A DNA stretch of 64,000 nucleotides from a virus (IMGVR_UViG_3300025132_000023:32168-96167); one strand, 5' to 3'. Shown: positions 48,204 to 56,708, counted from the stretch's first letter. Program-made: numbers and translations. Notes: generated from the letters alone by a model not told the origin.

Positions 48204-49036
48204 TTGGTATAGAAATAAAAAGACCGATAATAATTGTAGGTAAAGAAGGAACGCCTAAAGACCAAAAGGCAATGGAGTTTCTTAGTAATGACCCTATAAT
48301 TAAATATGCAAATGAATATGATATTACTGAAAATAACAGTATTCCCATTAATAGAGGCATCTTGATTAAGGATGTTACTTACAAGCCTCAACTTGATTTG
48401 ATTATTGATACGTTAGATAATTATAGAGGACAGGTTGTAATAACATCCCTTAATCAAAAGGATGTTCCTAAGAAACTTTTTAACAAGTGTAAGTTAAAAA
48501 GAGCAACAAAGAATGTAATGCGAGAAGAGTTAAGTCGCATTGCCCCAAATTCAGATGACCCCGGAATTGATAGCCAAAATATCTTTTCCCTCATCCATTT
48601 CTATTTAAGAGAAAAGGATAGAGAAAAGGTAGTTGCTGAATTAAAATGGAGTAAGCCTTTTGATGAACAGTTTATTTCTTGGGTTGCAAGTAATATAAGC
48701 CCTCATAAGTTGGCATATATTGACGCAAAGGTTAAGAGAAGATGGTCGCAAGATTACTTCTATGAATTACTTGGTTATGCCCACACCGGAGAGGTAATAG
48801 GTAAAGCAAAGTTTCCTAGTAAGAAACCTAAAAACCATAAAGGCCCAATATGTAGAAAGTTAAAACTAAAAACTAGTCAGTTTTATTTATTAGAACAACT
48901 GGTTAAAGACAAAGACTTTGCACGCTATGCTTCTAAACAACTAAACAATGTTGAAAGAAGAGTGCTTAGACTACCTGAACCTACAAAGAGAAAGAAGGTA
49001 TTAACTCAAAAGATAATCACATTAGGTGATTTTTAA
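48200..49036 (+). CDS. Degenerate clamp-loader-like protein (278 aa)
   Basis: Lacks a Walker A, but KRPIIIVGKEGTPKDQK, YRGQVVITSLNQKDVPKKLF (sensor-like strand) and the following helical region with SIxxFYxREKD-type helices follow the order of an AAA+ clamp-loader subunit (delta or RFC-large-like) with the nucleotide site lost. An RFC small subunit is encoded four genes downstream, so this may be its non-catalytic partner. Inference only. Confidence 0.4.
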   Translation: MIGIEIKRPIIIVGKEGTPKDQKAMEFLSNDPIIKYANEYDITENNSIPINRGILIKDVTYKPQLDLIIDTLDNYRGQVVITSLNQKDVPKKLFNKCKLKRATKNVMREELSRIAPNSDDPGIDSQNIFSLIHFYLREKDREKVVAELKWSKPFDEQFISWVASNISPHKLAYIDAKVKRRWSQDYFYELLGYAHTGEVIGKAKFPSKKPKNHKGPICRKLKLKTSQFYLLEQLVKDKDFARYASKQLNNVERRVLRLPEPTKRKKVLTQKIITLGDF

Positions 49037-49281
49037 TGGCAGGAAAAAATAAACATTATTATAGAAAGAAAGCAGCCAAAGAGTTTGGCTTAAGAACCAA
49101 GACTCAATTTCATATAACTGAGATAGTCGAGTTTTGTAATAAATATAAGAACCAAAGAGGAACACAACATCTAAGAACGCAGACTAATGCTCAACAGATG
49201 GGAAATCTTTTGAAAGGAAGTAAAGATTTTGAGTGTATTACTCCGGGGATTTGGGAATATATAGGAGAAGAAGAAGAATGA
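49036..49281 (+). CDS. Small winged-helix-like protein (81 aa)
   Basis: MAGKNKHYYRKKAAKEFG, then FHITEIVEFCNKYKN, AQQMGNLLKGSKDF and PGIWEYIGEEEE. The helix-helix-wing order with a terminal W-x-Y suggests a DNA-binding winged helix. Ends EEEE over the next ribosome-binding site. Confidence 0.55.
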   Translation: MAGKNKHYYRKKAAKEFGLRTKTQFHITEIVEFCNKYKNQRGTQHLRTQTNAQQMGNLLKGSKDFECITPGIWEYIGEEEE

Positions 49282-49493
49282 CTATATGGTTTGCTGGAGA
49301 CAAAACCCAACATAAAGTAGAAACTTGTGTTGTGTGTAAACACACTAATAGATATATATTTGGAATAAGAGAATATGTTAGCGTAGATGGGGGTTCGGTT
49401 TGTATTCCTTGTATCAATGTATTTGTTAATGATTACATTGTTATGGTAAACCCTTGGGACAAATCAAAATGGAAAAAGGAGGAAGAAGAATGA
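49278..49493 (+). CDS. Zinc-ribbon protein (71 aa)
   Basis: MTIWFAGDKTQHKVETC..., with CVVC and CIPC spaced 26 residues apart. Ends KEEEE, the coding strand of the next gene's GGAGGAAGAAG ribosome-binding site. Probably zinc-binding. Confidence 0.6.
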   Translation: MTIWFAGDKTQHKVETCVVCKHTNRYIFGIREYVSVDGGSVCIPCINVFVNDYIVMVNPWDKSKWKKEEEE

Positions 49494-49888
49494 GAGATGA
49501 AAGACACAACTTTGTTGTAGAAAAACTTAAAGAAATGTTAATAGAAATGAAAGAATCATATGAAAATAGAGAATTGATTCGTCAAGATATTATAAGACAG
49601 TATAGAGAATTAGAACAATTGGTAAAATATTTACCAGAAGATTTTGCGGGGAAAGATTGGATGGAACAGAATCTTGTAAAACAAGAAGCCTTACTTGACG
49701 AGATGGAAGAGGTATCAAAATCAAATAGAAAGTATATTGAGCAATGTGAGAAATCTAGTGCTTCAATTACATATGCTATTGACTTACACGCACAAGATGT
49801 TTTAAGCGATGAAGAGTTGCAAGACACAATACGAATGGAAGCCGAAATAATTGAGGCTCATAATCCAGTATTCTTTGGAGTAGATTAA
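49490..49888 (+). CDS. Coiled-coil protein (132 aa)
   Basis: Start at 49490 (MRDERHNFVVEKLKEML). Almost wholly helical with strong heptads through residue 75 and again near the end. It directly precedes the RFC gene by one base; a structural or clamp-loader accessory role is possible. Confidence 0.6.
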   Translation: MRDERHNFVVEKLKEMLIEMKESYENRELIRQDIIRQYRELEQLVKYLPEDFAGKDWMEQNLVKQEALLDEMEEVSKSNRKYIEQCEKSSASITYAIDLHAQDVLSDEELQDTIRMEAEIIEAHNPVFFGVD

Positions 49889-49889
49889 T

Positions 49890-50804
49890 ATGTTATGGAC
49901 AGAAAAATATAGACCTCATCATTTGGATGAGATAATAGGACAAGATAAGTTTGTTGATGATGCTTTATCTTGGGAAAATGGTATGCCAAATGTATTGCTT
50001 TATGGTGTGGCAGGTGTAGGTAAAACTGCCGCAGCAGGAGCATTGGCAAATCATATATTAGATGGCAGCAAAGATGGTAATTTCTTTGAGATAAATGCCT
50101 CTGATGATAGAAGACTAGAAGTGGTTAGAACCACTATTAAAGAAATCGCCACGGCGATGAAGGTGGGTGATGTGCCCCATAAGATTGTTTTGTTAGATGA
50201 AATGGATGGTATGACACCGGATGCTCAAAACGCATTGAAGCGCATAATGGAAAGATATAGTCATAATATTAGATTTGTTATTACTTGTAATAATAGACAT
50301 AAAATCATTACACCTTTGCAATCAAGATGTGCAAACTATTTATTTGTAAAGATAAGTAATGAGGACATAAAGATTGTATTGCAAAGAATTATAGATAAAG
50401 AGAACATAACTACCATTAGCGAAGGTGATTTAGAAACGTTTATATCTGCCATCGGGGGTGACTTGCGTAGAGCAATCACGGAGTTACAGGCTTCGGTTGC
50501 GAGCAATACGCCCTTAACAATACAGATAACTAGAATGATGGAACCTTACGATGATTTGTTGAACCTCATTCTTGATAAGAAATACGAATTAGCACTATCA
50601 AAAATGACAGAACTGTTAGCCTTATCGGTAGATATGAAAACCATTTGTATTCATTTACATGATAGCATAACTATAGGAAGAGGTAAAGATTTGGGGCCAT
50701 TAGTTAAATTCAAACTATTAAGAGTTGTAGGCGAAACCGAGTGGAGAAGTAGTAATATGACACCGAAGTTATTAGCCGGATGGATGATAGGTCAGATGAT
50801 ATAA
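49890..50804 (+). CDS. rfcS: Replication factor C small subunit (clamp loader ATPase)
   Basis: 304 residues. RFC box MLWTEKYRPHHLDEIIGQ, Walker A GVAGVGKT (39-46), Walker B IVLLDEMDGM, sensor 1 VITCNNRHKI and the SRC motif QSRCANY with its arginine finger. It loads PCNA onto primed DNA. Slightly shorter than host RFC small subunits (about 320 residues). No large subunit with a Walker A is seen in the window. Confidence 0.95.
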   Translation: MLWTEKYRPHHLDEIIGQDKFVDDALSWENGMPNVLLYGVAGVGKTAAAGALANHILDGSKDGNFFEINASDDRRLEVVRTTIKEIATAMKVGDVPHKIVLLDEMDGMTPDAQNALKRIMERYSHNIRFVITCNNRHKIITPLQSRCANYLFVKISNEDIKIVLQRIIDKENITTISEGDLETFISAIGGDLRRAITELQASVASNTPLTIQITRMMEPYDDLLNLILDKKYELALSKMTELLALSVDMKTICIHLHDSITIGRGKDLGPLVKFKLLRVVGETEWRSSNMTPKLLAGWMIGQMI

Positions 50805-50875
50805 TGGATGGAGTAGTAGTTGTTGTATTATTATTCTTTCTATGGAGAGCGTTGTTTGGGGGGCAACATCATTGA
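50804..50875 (+). CDS. Membrane micropeptide (23 aa)
   Basis: TAATG overlap with the RFC stop. Product MDGVVVVVLLFFLWRALFGG then QHH: one hydrophobic helix. Function unknown. Confidence 0.45.
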   Translation: MDGVVVVVLLFFLWRALFGGQHH

Positions 50876-50970
50876 CTAGTTCTGAAGCAATGGCCGTAGG
50901 ATGTGTTGGCGTAATATGTTATGGTTATGCAACACTACAATTTCTACGGTTTATACATAAGGGGAAATAA
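50872..50970 (+). CDS. Membrane micropeptide (32 aa)
   Basis: TTG start at 50872 overlapping the previous stop, or ATG at 50890. Product contains AVGCVGVICYGYATLQFL, a hydrophobic helix with a basic end (RFIHKGK). Likely membrane-inserted. Confidence 0.4.
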   Translation: MTSSEAMAVGCVGVICYGYATLQFLRFIHKGK

Positions 50971-50972
50971 AT

Positions 50973-51245
50973 ATGGCTAAGAGCATATTAGACTTAAATG
51001 ATGATGGAAAGATTGACATGGAAGACATAAAACACCTTCTATTGAGATATGAAATAATCCTTGTTGGAGGATTATTATTGATTGTATTGCCCGTATTAAA
51101 CGCTATGGGTTTTATTACAGTAAGTAGCGATACGTTCTGGGTATTAGCAGGTGTTGTAATTACAGCAGAAGCACTACTAGAAATATACTACGAAAAACAA
51201 AAATTGAAGAATAAGCAATTTATAAGTGAGGATGAGGAAAGATGA
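50973..51245 (+). CDS. Two-helix membrane protein with EF-hand loop (90 aa)
   Basis: Residues 7-18, DLNDDGKIDMED, are a canonical calcium-binding loop of the EF-hand/dockerin type (ligands D7, N9, D11, D15, D18), followed by a helix. Then come two hydrophobic helices (IILVGGLLLIVLPVLNAMGF; TFWVLAGVVITAEALLEI) and a charged tail. Calcium sensing at the membrane is possible; one loop alone is half an EF-hand pair. Confidence 0.65.
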   Translation: MAKSILDLNDDGKIDMEDIKHLLLRYEIILVGGLLLIVLPVLNAMGFITVSSDTFWVLAGVVITAEALLEIYYEKQKLKNKQFISEDEER

Positions 51246-51319
51246 GACAGACAAGTTTGACAGAATTTGGATTAAAGGTAGGCATTAGACAAACAGTAAT
51301 AACGGAGTTTGTTGAATGA
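51242..51319 (+). CDS. PIP-box-like micropeptide (25 aa)
   Basis: ATGA overlap with the previous gene. Product MRQTSLTEFGLKVGIRQTVI followed by TEFVE. QTSLTEFG (residues 3-10) fits the PCNA-interacting QxxLxxF[F/G] pattern, and QTVITEF is a second, imperfect copy. Lying between the RFC and PCNA genes, it could bind the sliding clamp, as small PCNA-binding peptides do in some archaea. Function inferred. Confidence 0.5.
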   Translation: MRQTSLTEFGLKVGIRQTVITEFVE

Positions 51320-51381
51320 CATGGGAAGAATATAGAAAAAGAGTTATTGAATATAAGAAGAACAGAAAATATTGGAAGTGA
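51316..51381 (+). CDS. Basic micropeptide (21 aa)
   Basis: ATGA overlap. Product MTWEEYRKRVIEYKKNRKYW then K: a strongly basic helix. Its MTWEE start resembles the leftward-block tag but lacks L-L-K. Coupling is the only support. Confidence 0.4.
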   Translation: MTWEEYRKRVIEYKKNRKYWK

Positions 51382-51386
51382 AAAAA

Positions 51387-52610
51387 ATGGATGAATATAT
51401 ACAAAAGGAAATAGCCAAGGCTGCTGAAGTCTTGGAAATGGAAGTATCAGAAGTAGAAGCAAAGTGGCTGGATATTTGTGATAAAAATAATATAACTGCT
51501 GATGAAAGCAAGTTAGGACTAAGCCTGTTTAGACAATGGTTTAGTGGAATGAACGCTCTTAAGGAGCAAGACGTAGCACCTGCGGCTACGGGTGGAGGAG
51601 GAAACGACTTCATTAAGGAAGCCTATGGTTTCTTTATCTCTGCTGAAGCAGCAAGAGATATGGGTAAGTGGCAAAATGACCGTGTAAAGGGTGAATATGA
51701 TGCTGCACCACAGGCAACCTATGAGGCAGGAAAGGTCGCAATTGTAACGCAAGTGCAAGATGGCTTTGAAGCAAAGCGAATGGATGCAGAAGAGGGTGAA
51801 AAGATTGGTATCCTAAAGGAACTACCAGAAAACAATTTTGGTGTTGATTTGGATACTTGGATTGTTCCCCTACATGACCGCCATGCTTGGGCTAATGGTG
51901 ACAAGAACCCAATGTATGGGAAGCCCTTGCCTCATGCACAATGGATGATGGCAGGAGTCTTTGTTGGAGAAGTAGCCGGAGAAACAGGAACATACTTCTT
52001 TTCATACAAGGGAGATGCTTGTAAGGAGTTTACTCCTGAAACGTTTAAGTTAGTATCTGTTCCTTGCATTAAGGACAGAAACTATGGAAACAGAATCTAT
52101 GGATTCAAGCGCGGAACACTAGAGGGTCTTAAGTATGAAGAAGATACTGATAAGCAACCTTCTATTACTGATATGCAAAACTATGTAATGGAACACGCAT
52201 CGGGTAACTATAGTGCATTGTTGAATCTAAACAGATACCACACGCAAATGCAATCTTCTGGTAAGAGAAGCCCAGAGCGATTTGTTATTACTGATGGTTC
52301 TGTATCTAGTATCAACATGACACCTAATTCATTCGGAACACGCCGAATGACTGTAACTGATATTAATGCTGACTTCGATTATGAAGGCGGTTCTTGGGCT
52401 GGAACAACTTGTTGGGTTCCTGAGCATTTGGGCATTGATTTCGGTATCGGTTCTAGCGTGGTTGTTGTGGGTAGAACCTCACAACGCAAGAATGATGACG
52501 GCTCTTGGGGAGATGTATCGCTTAACGTTAGCGGCATTCTTTGCACCGAGAACCGTGGAGTAGCCGTTGAGCCATTTGAGGCTCAAGAAGAAGACCTTGA
52601 CTGGTTTTAG
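51387..52610 (+). CDS. OB-fold ssDNA-binding protein, RPA-like candidate
   Basis: 407 residues from the ATG at 51387. An acidic helical N-terminus is followed by beta-rich segments (AIVTQVQDGFEAKRMD; WMMAGVFVGEVAGETGTYFF; RMTVTDINADFDYEGGSWAG; SSVVVVGRTSQR) that look like OB folds, and it ends EEDLDWF, an acidic-aromatic tail like that of single-stranded DNA-binding proteins. Placed between clamp loader and clamp, an RPA/SSB role is likely. More GC-rich than its neighbours, suggesting strong expression or different ancestry. Confidence 0.6.
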   Translation: MDEYIQKEIAKAAEVLEMEVSEVEAKWLDICDKNNITADESKLGLSLFRQWFSGMNALKEQDVAPAATGGGGNDFIKEAYGFFISAEAARDMGKWQNDRVKGEYDAAPQATYEAGKVAIVTQVQDGFEAKRMDAEEGEKIGILKELPENNFGVDLDTWIVPLHDRHAWANGDKNPMYGKPLPHAQWMMAGVFVGEVAGETGTYFFSYKGDACKEFTPETFKLVSVPCIKDRNYGNRIYGFKRGTLEGLKYEEDTDKQPSITDMQNYVMEHASGNYSALLNLNRYHTQMQSSGKRSPERFVITDGSVSSINMTPNSFGTRRMTVTDINADFDYEGGSWAGTTCWVPEHLGIDFGIGSSVVVVGRTSQRKNDDGSWGDVSLNVSGILCTENRGVAVEPFEAQEEDLDWF

Positions 52611-52676
52611 AGTTATATATCCTATCGGTGGTAGTGACCGACAGGTGGGTGCGAAGCCCACAAAAGAGGAATAACT
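52611..52676 (+). promoter_or_regulatory. TATA element and intercistronic hairpins
   Basis: GTTATATATCC (about 52611-52621) is a good archaeal TATA box. It is followed by CGGT/ACCG and GTGGG-TGCGAA-GCCCAC stems before GAGGAATAACTATG. An internal promoter for the clamp/polymerase genes is plausible. Confidence 0.5.
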
Positions 52677-52919
52677 ATGTTTAAAATAGAAAATGGTGTA
52701 ATTCACGGTGTTAGTTTTGCAGTTAAATTATCAACTGTAGAATTTCTAACGTGGAGAATGAATGAAGATACTTTTATGTATTGGCTTAAGTTCCATCTAC
52801 CGTCTGCTAAGGAAATTAGAATCCAAGTAGAAGAAGATGACTTAAGAGATATAATTAATGAATGGGGAAATGGAAATATAAATTTGGAATTGGTGTATGA
52901 AAATGGATTGGACGACTGA
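52677..52919 (+). CDS. Hypothetical protein (80 aa)
   Basis: MFKIENGVIHGVSFAVKL..., a small alpha/beta protein (HLPSAKEIRIQVEEDDL) with an acidic end. Ends inside the next gene. No family recognised. Confidence 0.55.
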   Translation: MFKIENGVIHGVSFAVKLSTVEFLTWRMNEDTFMYWLKFHLPSAKEIRIQVEEDDLRDIINEWGNGNINLELVYENGLDD

Positions 52920-53766
52920 GAAAAAAGGTAGCGCAGTAACTGAAGAAAATTTAGAAACTGCTGATAAGATTAAGAATGAGATTGATAAGGTCAATTTCGG
53001 TAAGGAACAAGAAGAATGGAATAAGCAATATGCTAAGGCTTTCTTGAAGAAGAGAACCGAAAAGAGCAGAATTTGCTGTGGTCTTTGGGGTGACCCAAAG
53101 AGAGGTAAAACAGGAGTAGCCTTAGATTTTCCTGATAGACCAATCTTTGTATTAGATTGGGATAGAGGAGTTGAATCTATTTGGCGAGAGCATCATGGTG
53201 CAGATGAAAGAATAAAGGTATTCTGTCCTATTGTCAAAGATAAGGATAATATTATTGATATTAATAAGTCTGAAAAGAACTCACTTATGTTCATAAACAT
53301 GGCTAGAGTTTTCATGCAGGAGAATCCTGATGAAAAACCTGTGTTTGTGTTTGATGGTGTAGATACGTTTCATAATGCGGCTCTGTTAAAAGTTAACCCT
53401 AATCCGTTAGTCGTCACGCAGTTAATGCCGTGGCAATACGGTGAAAGAAACAAAACCTTTAACTTCATGTTAGAGGCTGTGTATTCTTTGCCTTGCGATG
53501 TAATCTATATTACTCACAAGAAGGAACGTTATCTCAACAACGCGGTTGTTGGGTATGACCCAGTTTGGAAAGATTGGGGTGGCAAACTAGAGCAAGAGAT
53601 TTCTTTCTCTGCTCAAGAGTCTAAAGGCGAGATTAAGTATGTCGCCAAGTTATTAGCAAGCAGAACAAATGGGAATCTTGTTGGAACAATTTGGACAGTT
53701 AGAGAGGGTAAGCCTCCTAATACTGTTTGGCATGGAATACCAGAACTGCGAGAGGGAAACATATGA
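52903..53766 (+). CDS. RecA-like P-loop ATPase, Sak4-type candidate
   Basis: About 287 residues. After a charged N-terminus, CCGLWGDPKRGKTGVAL gives Walker A GDPKRGKT (63-70), DRPIFVLDWDRG a following strand, and EKPVFVFDGVDTF a Walker B-like strand. The layout fits phage RecA-like ATPases used in recombination or replication (Sak4/AAA_24 type). Coupled to PCNA by an ATGA overlap. Confidence 0.7.
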   Translation: MDWTTEKKGSAVTEENLETADKIKNEIDKVNFGKEQEEWNKQYAKAFLKKRTEKSRICCGLWGDPKRGKTGVALDFPDRPIFVLDWDRGVESIWREHHGADERIKVFCPIVKDKDNIIDINKSEKNSLMFINMARVFMQENPDEKPVFVFDGVDTFHNAALLKVNPNPLVVTQLMPWQYGERNKTFNFMLEAVYSLPCDVIYITHKKERYLNNAVVGYDPVWKDWGGKLEQEISFSAQESKGEIKYVAKLLASRTNGNLVGTIWTVREGKPPNTVWHGIPELREGNI

Positions 53767-54530
53767 TGGAAATATCCGTGAATTTAAATGAATTTAAAGA
53801 CGCGGTTGAGGCAATTTGGCTGAAAGGCAAGTATAAGTCCTCAACCGTTTCTAAGATAGATTCTATAAATAACTTAGGTGTGGCCTTTGTTAAGAAGAAT
53901 AATACTATTACTCTAGCAAACGCAAGCGAAACGATTGCTGCTAGTGTAACAATAAGAGCGTCTGCTGAAGATGTGAAAGAGGAACAAATGTTTATATTTG
54001 ATATTGAAAAACTAAACAAATATATGAAGGTGTTTAAGTCTGAACACTTGACAATGAGAATTGGTAATTCTCGATTAACATTAAAGAACGAGACACAATC
54101 TGCACAATTGCAAATGTCAATAGAACATAACAATCTAAATGCTATTATGAAGGTTCAAGGGCTAAAGATACCTAGTGAAGGTATGGCTCAATTTGGCAAA
54201 ACATTATTGGATGCCAAACTCTGTATGCAAGGAAAGGAACTTGCAAAGGCTATCAAACATTGTAACATTGTTGGAACAGCCACATTCAAATTAGATTATA
54301 ACGGAGAAACTTGTATGGTTTCTTCTGGTAATTTTCATGCAACTGAGCATTTTGAATATAATTTGCCTATGATTTCCCATGAAGGAGAACCTGCTACTGT
54401 TGAGTTTTCAGCACCCATAGATAGATTTTGTCAAGATGGGGTTATGTTTCTTTACATTAAAGACGATAAGCCTATACTACTAATAGGCTCAAATAGAAAA
54501 CTTGTAGTAGCACCATATATTAGAGCGTGA
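53763..54530 (+). CDS. pcn: PCNA sliding clamp
   Basis: About 255 residues, the usual PCNA length. The alternating sheet/helix pattern has PCNA hallmarks: the opening MEISVNLNEFKDAVEAIW, the TIRASAEDVKEEQMFIFDIEKLNKYM-type inter-domain segment, the linker region near NNLNAIMKVQGLKIPSEGM and the C-terminal PILLIGSNRKLVVAPYIRA strand. It tethers polymerase, ligase and nucleases to DNA. Start at 53763 overlaps the previous stop. Confidence 0.88.
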   Translation: MMEISVNLNEFKDAVEAIWLKGKYKSSTVSKIDSINNLGVAFVKKNNTITLANASETIAASVTIRASAEDVKEEQMFIFDIEKLNKYMKVFKSEHLTMRIGNSRLTLKNETQSAQLQMSIEHNNLNAIMKVQGLKIPSEGMAQFGKTLLDAKLCMQGKELAKAIKHCNIVGTATFKLDYNGETCMVSSGNFHATEHFEYNLPMISHEGEPATVEFSAPIDRFCQDGVMFLYIKDDKPILLIGSNRKLVVAPYIRA

Positions 54531-54534
54531 AATA

Positions 54535-56196
54535 ATGATAATAACAACATTAAGTAAGACCAATGAAGTAGCACTTCGTTGGAGAGAAGAGGGAGAAAGA
54601 AAAGAAGAGAAGATTTCTTTTGTTGATTTCAAACCATATTTTTATATTGAAGATGTAGACCAAGAAAAAGCACACCTTCGTATTAGAGAAAGAGGAGTAA
54701 ACACTCGTATTGAGTTATCTTATGAAAGAGGAGATTGGGTTTCCCTTGAAGGTAAGAGATTAAAAAAGGTTACTTGGTATCCTCCCTTGCCTTCTTACAA
54801 TAGAATACTTAAAAAAGAATGGGAACAAACGTATGAAGCAGATGTTCCTTTTCACTATAGATATGTAGTAGATAACTTGGAGTCAATACCAGAATATGAT
54901 TTAAGAAAGTGGTATTGGGATATGGAATGGCAACAGGGTGGAGATTTTGATGGTATGATAACTGCGTTAGTAGTTTATGATAACCATTCAAAAACCATGA
55001 ATAACTTTCATTGGTTTCCTCCTACCGCAGTAGGGGATTATTCTGACACAACATGGCGACATGAATCAGAAAAAGAGATGCTTGAGAATTTTATCCAATG
55101 GATGAATACTCGCGACCCCGATATGATGATTTCATGGTTCGGGTCTAAGTTCGATTTACCTAAACTTATTGAAAGACTTCTAGCAAACGGAATAGACCCT
55201 AGAAAAATTTCTCCTTACAACGAAGTGAAGGGAATATATTTTGATAACCGAGCAGGAGAACTAAAGTTATCAAAGGCAGTATCACATTATACCCCAATAG
55301 AACAACCCGTTAGAGGAAGAATTTTATTGAATTTAGATGTGGCATTTGAAAGACAATGGAACGACTCACAAAGAGGAACGCTCCCTTCTATGGCATTGGA
55401 TTATGTAGCAGAAATGGTTCTAGGTGAAAAGAAAATGGTGAGTGAAAAGTTCCCAGATAAAAATGAGTTTTTCGCTAAGGCATGGTTAGAAGAATCGCAG
55501 ACTTATATGGACTATGCTAAGAAAGATGTTGAGTTGCTTGTAAAGATAGATGAGAAAAATTATCTATCGGAGTCTATCCTTGCTTTACAGCGACTACTAA
55601 TAGCACCATTCGATGCGTGTTTTTATGCAAGCAATATGGGTAGCATATATTTTATGAGAAACGCTGATTGGAAAGCCCCAACAGGAAAAGAGGGGCCAAA
55701 GATAGATTATCAAGGGGCCATGATTTATGACCCTTCTGTTGAAGGAACATTTGGATTACATGAAAATGTTGCTGCGTTTGATTTCGCAGGTCTGTATCCT
55801 TCAATTACTGTAGCACTCAACATAAGTTGGGAAACCAAGTCTTCTGAAGAAACTGAATTTGGTATAAATATTTTAACTCCTAGAGATTTTAGTGATGAGG
55901 ATGAAGTCAATATGCTCTACTATAAAACAGATAAACTAGGTATGTTGCCGAAGGCTGTCCTTGAATTAAAAGAACTTCGTAATGAGTATAAGAAAAATAT
56001 GAAGGAAGCCAAGACAGATGATGAGTATTACAAATGGTATAATAACCAAATGGCAGTTAAAAGATTGATGGCATCTTTTTATGGTATCATTGGCTACCAA
56101 GGTTTTTCATGGGCTGACATTGATATGGCTGCTAGTATTACAGCAGGTGCGAGAAAAGCAATTAGAAGTGCAGCATTTAAGGTGATGGAACTATGA
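54535..56196 (+). CDS. polB: Family B DNA polymerase, N-terminal part (exonuclease, motifs A and B)
   Basis: 553 residues. Exo I YWDMEWQQGGDF (Asp129, Glu131), Exo II ISWFGSKFDLPKL, Exo III YMDYAKKDVELL, motif A AFDFAGLYPSI and motif B QMAVKRLMASFYGIIG are all present. The frame then stops after ARKAIRSAAFKVMEL, just before motif C, which is in the gene at 56705. The protein is thus the large half of a split polymerase and must pair with the small half to be active. The split site is close to that of the two-subunit PolB of Methanothermobacter. Confidence 0.93.
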   Translation: MIITTLSKTNEVALRWREEGERKEEKISFVDFKPYFYIEDVDQEKAHLRIRERGVNTRIELSYERGDWVSLEGKRLKKVTWYPPLPSYNRILKKEWEQTYEADVPFHYRYVVDNLESIPEYDLRKWYWDMEWQQGGDFDGMITALVVYDNHSKTMNNFHWFPPTAVGDYSDTTWRHESEKEMLENFIQWMNTRDPDMMISWFGSKFDLPKLIERLLANGIDPRKISPYNEVKGIYFDNRAGELKLSKAVSHYTPIEQPVRGRILLNLDVAFERQWNDSQRGTLPSMALDYVAEMVLGEKKMVSEKFPDKNEFFAKAWLEESQTYMDYAKKDVELLVKIDEKNYLSESILALQRLLIAPFDACFYASNMGSIYFMRNADWKAPTGKEGPKIDYQGAMIYDPSVEGTFGLHENVAAFDFAGLYPSITVALNISWETKSSEETEFGINILTPRDFSDEDEVNMLYYKTDKLGMLPKAVLELKELRNEYKKNMKEAKTDDEYYKWYNNQMAVKRLMASFYGIIGYQGFSWADIDMAASITAGARKAIRSAAFKVMEL

Positions 56197-56348
56197 CAGG
56201 ACACCAAAGAGATAAAACCCGATACACCAAAAAGTGTAGTGTATGCGGCGCACTTACTAGAGCGATAACAAATAATTATCATCGTTGTGGTAAGTGTTAC
56301 TTGGAATGGAAAAGAAAAGAACGGAGAGAAGAAAATGAAAAAAGATGA
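56193..56348 (+). CDS. Zinc-ribbon protein inside polB split (51 aa)
   Basis: ATGA overlap with the end of the polB large part. Product MTGHQRDKTRYTKKC..., with CSVCG and CGKCY knuckles and a very basic helical tail (LEWKRKERREENEKR). Could be the remnant of an HNH-like invader or a small DNA-binding protein; no HNH histidine pair is visible. Confidence 0.55.
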   Translation: MTGHQRDKTRYTKKCSVCGALTRAITNNYHRCGKCYLEWKRKERREENEKR

Positions 56349-56580
56349 AAGAATAAATATGGTGTGGAAACAAACTAGCGGAACAGGTCAGCGCGTAAGA
56401 AAATGGATAAATTTTGCTCGTTATTCTGATAGAAATAATTGTATCGGAAAGGGTAGAATATTACAAACTGAGATTCGTAATAAGACAGAAGAATTTCCTA
56501 GACAATTATATATTGAAATGCGATTAGATGGGGAACTTTTTATTGGAAGCCTCAACGCTATTAATGAGGAAGAAGAATGA
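56335..56580 (+). CDS. Hypothetical protein inside polB split (81 aa)
   Basis: MKKDERINMVWKQTSGTG..., beta-rich (FPRQLYIEMRLDGELFIGSL), ends NEEEE over the next ribosome-binding site. Overlaps the previous gene by 14 bases. No family recognised. Confidence 0.55.
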   Translation: MKKDERINMVWKQTSGTGQRVRKWINFARYSDRNNCIGKGRILQTEIRNKTEEFPRQLYIEMRLDGELFIGSLNAINEEEE

Positions 56581-56708
56581 CAAGAGGAGAAATAGAAATG
56601 TGGGCGCAAGATAATTTTGCGAGCCTTGCATTAGCAAGAACGGTCTTTAGTTTTGTAAAGATAGTTATTGCTTCTGCTATTATGATAGAAGTATTTGGGT
56701 GGGTATGA
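56577..56708 (+). CDS. Membrane peptide inside polB split (43 aa)
   Basis: MTRGEIEMWAQDNFASLA then a hydrophobic helix (SFVKIVIASAIMIEVFGWV). Its TGA overlaps the ATG of the polB small part, so translation is coupled to it. Confidence 0.5.
   Translation: MTRGEIEMWAQDNFASLALARTVFSFVKIVIASAIMIEVFGWV

Noticed and set aside
51316-51381. Member of the W-tag family in the rightward block (MTWEEYRKR)
   Set aside because: It lacks the aliphatic pair and lysine at positions 6-8 of the tag.
56197-56704. Intein or group I intron in polB
   Set aside because: The split is at an intein site, but the large part ends with its own stop, the small part has its own start, and the gap encodes three small coupled proteins with no splicing motifs or homing endonuclease.
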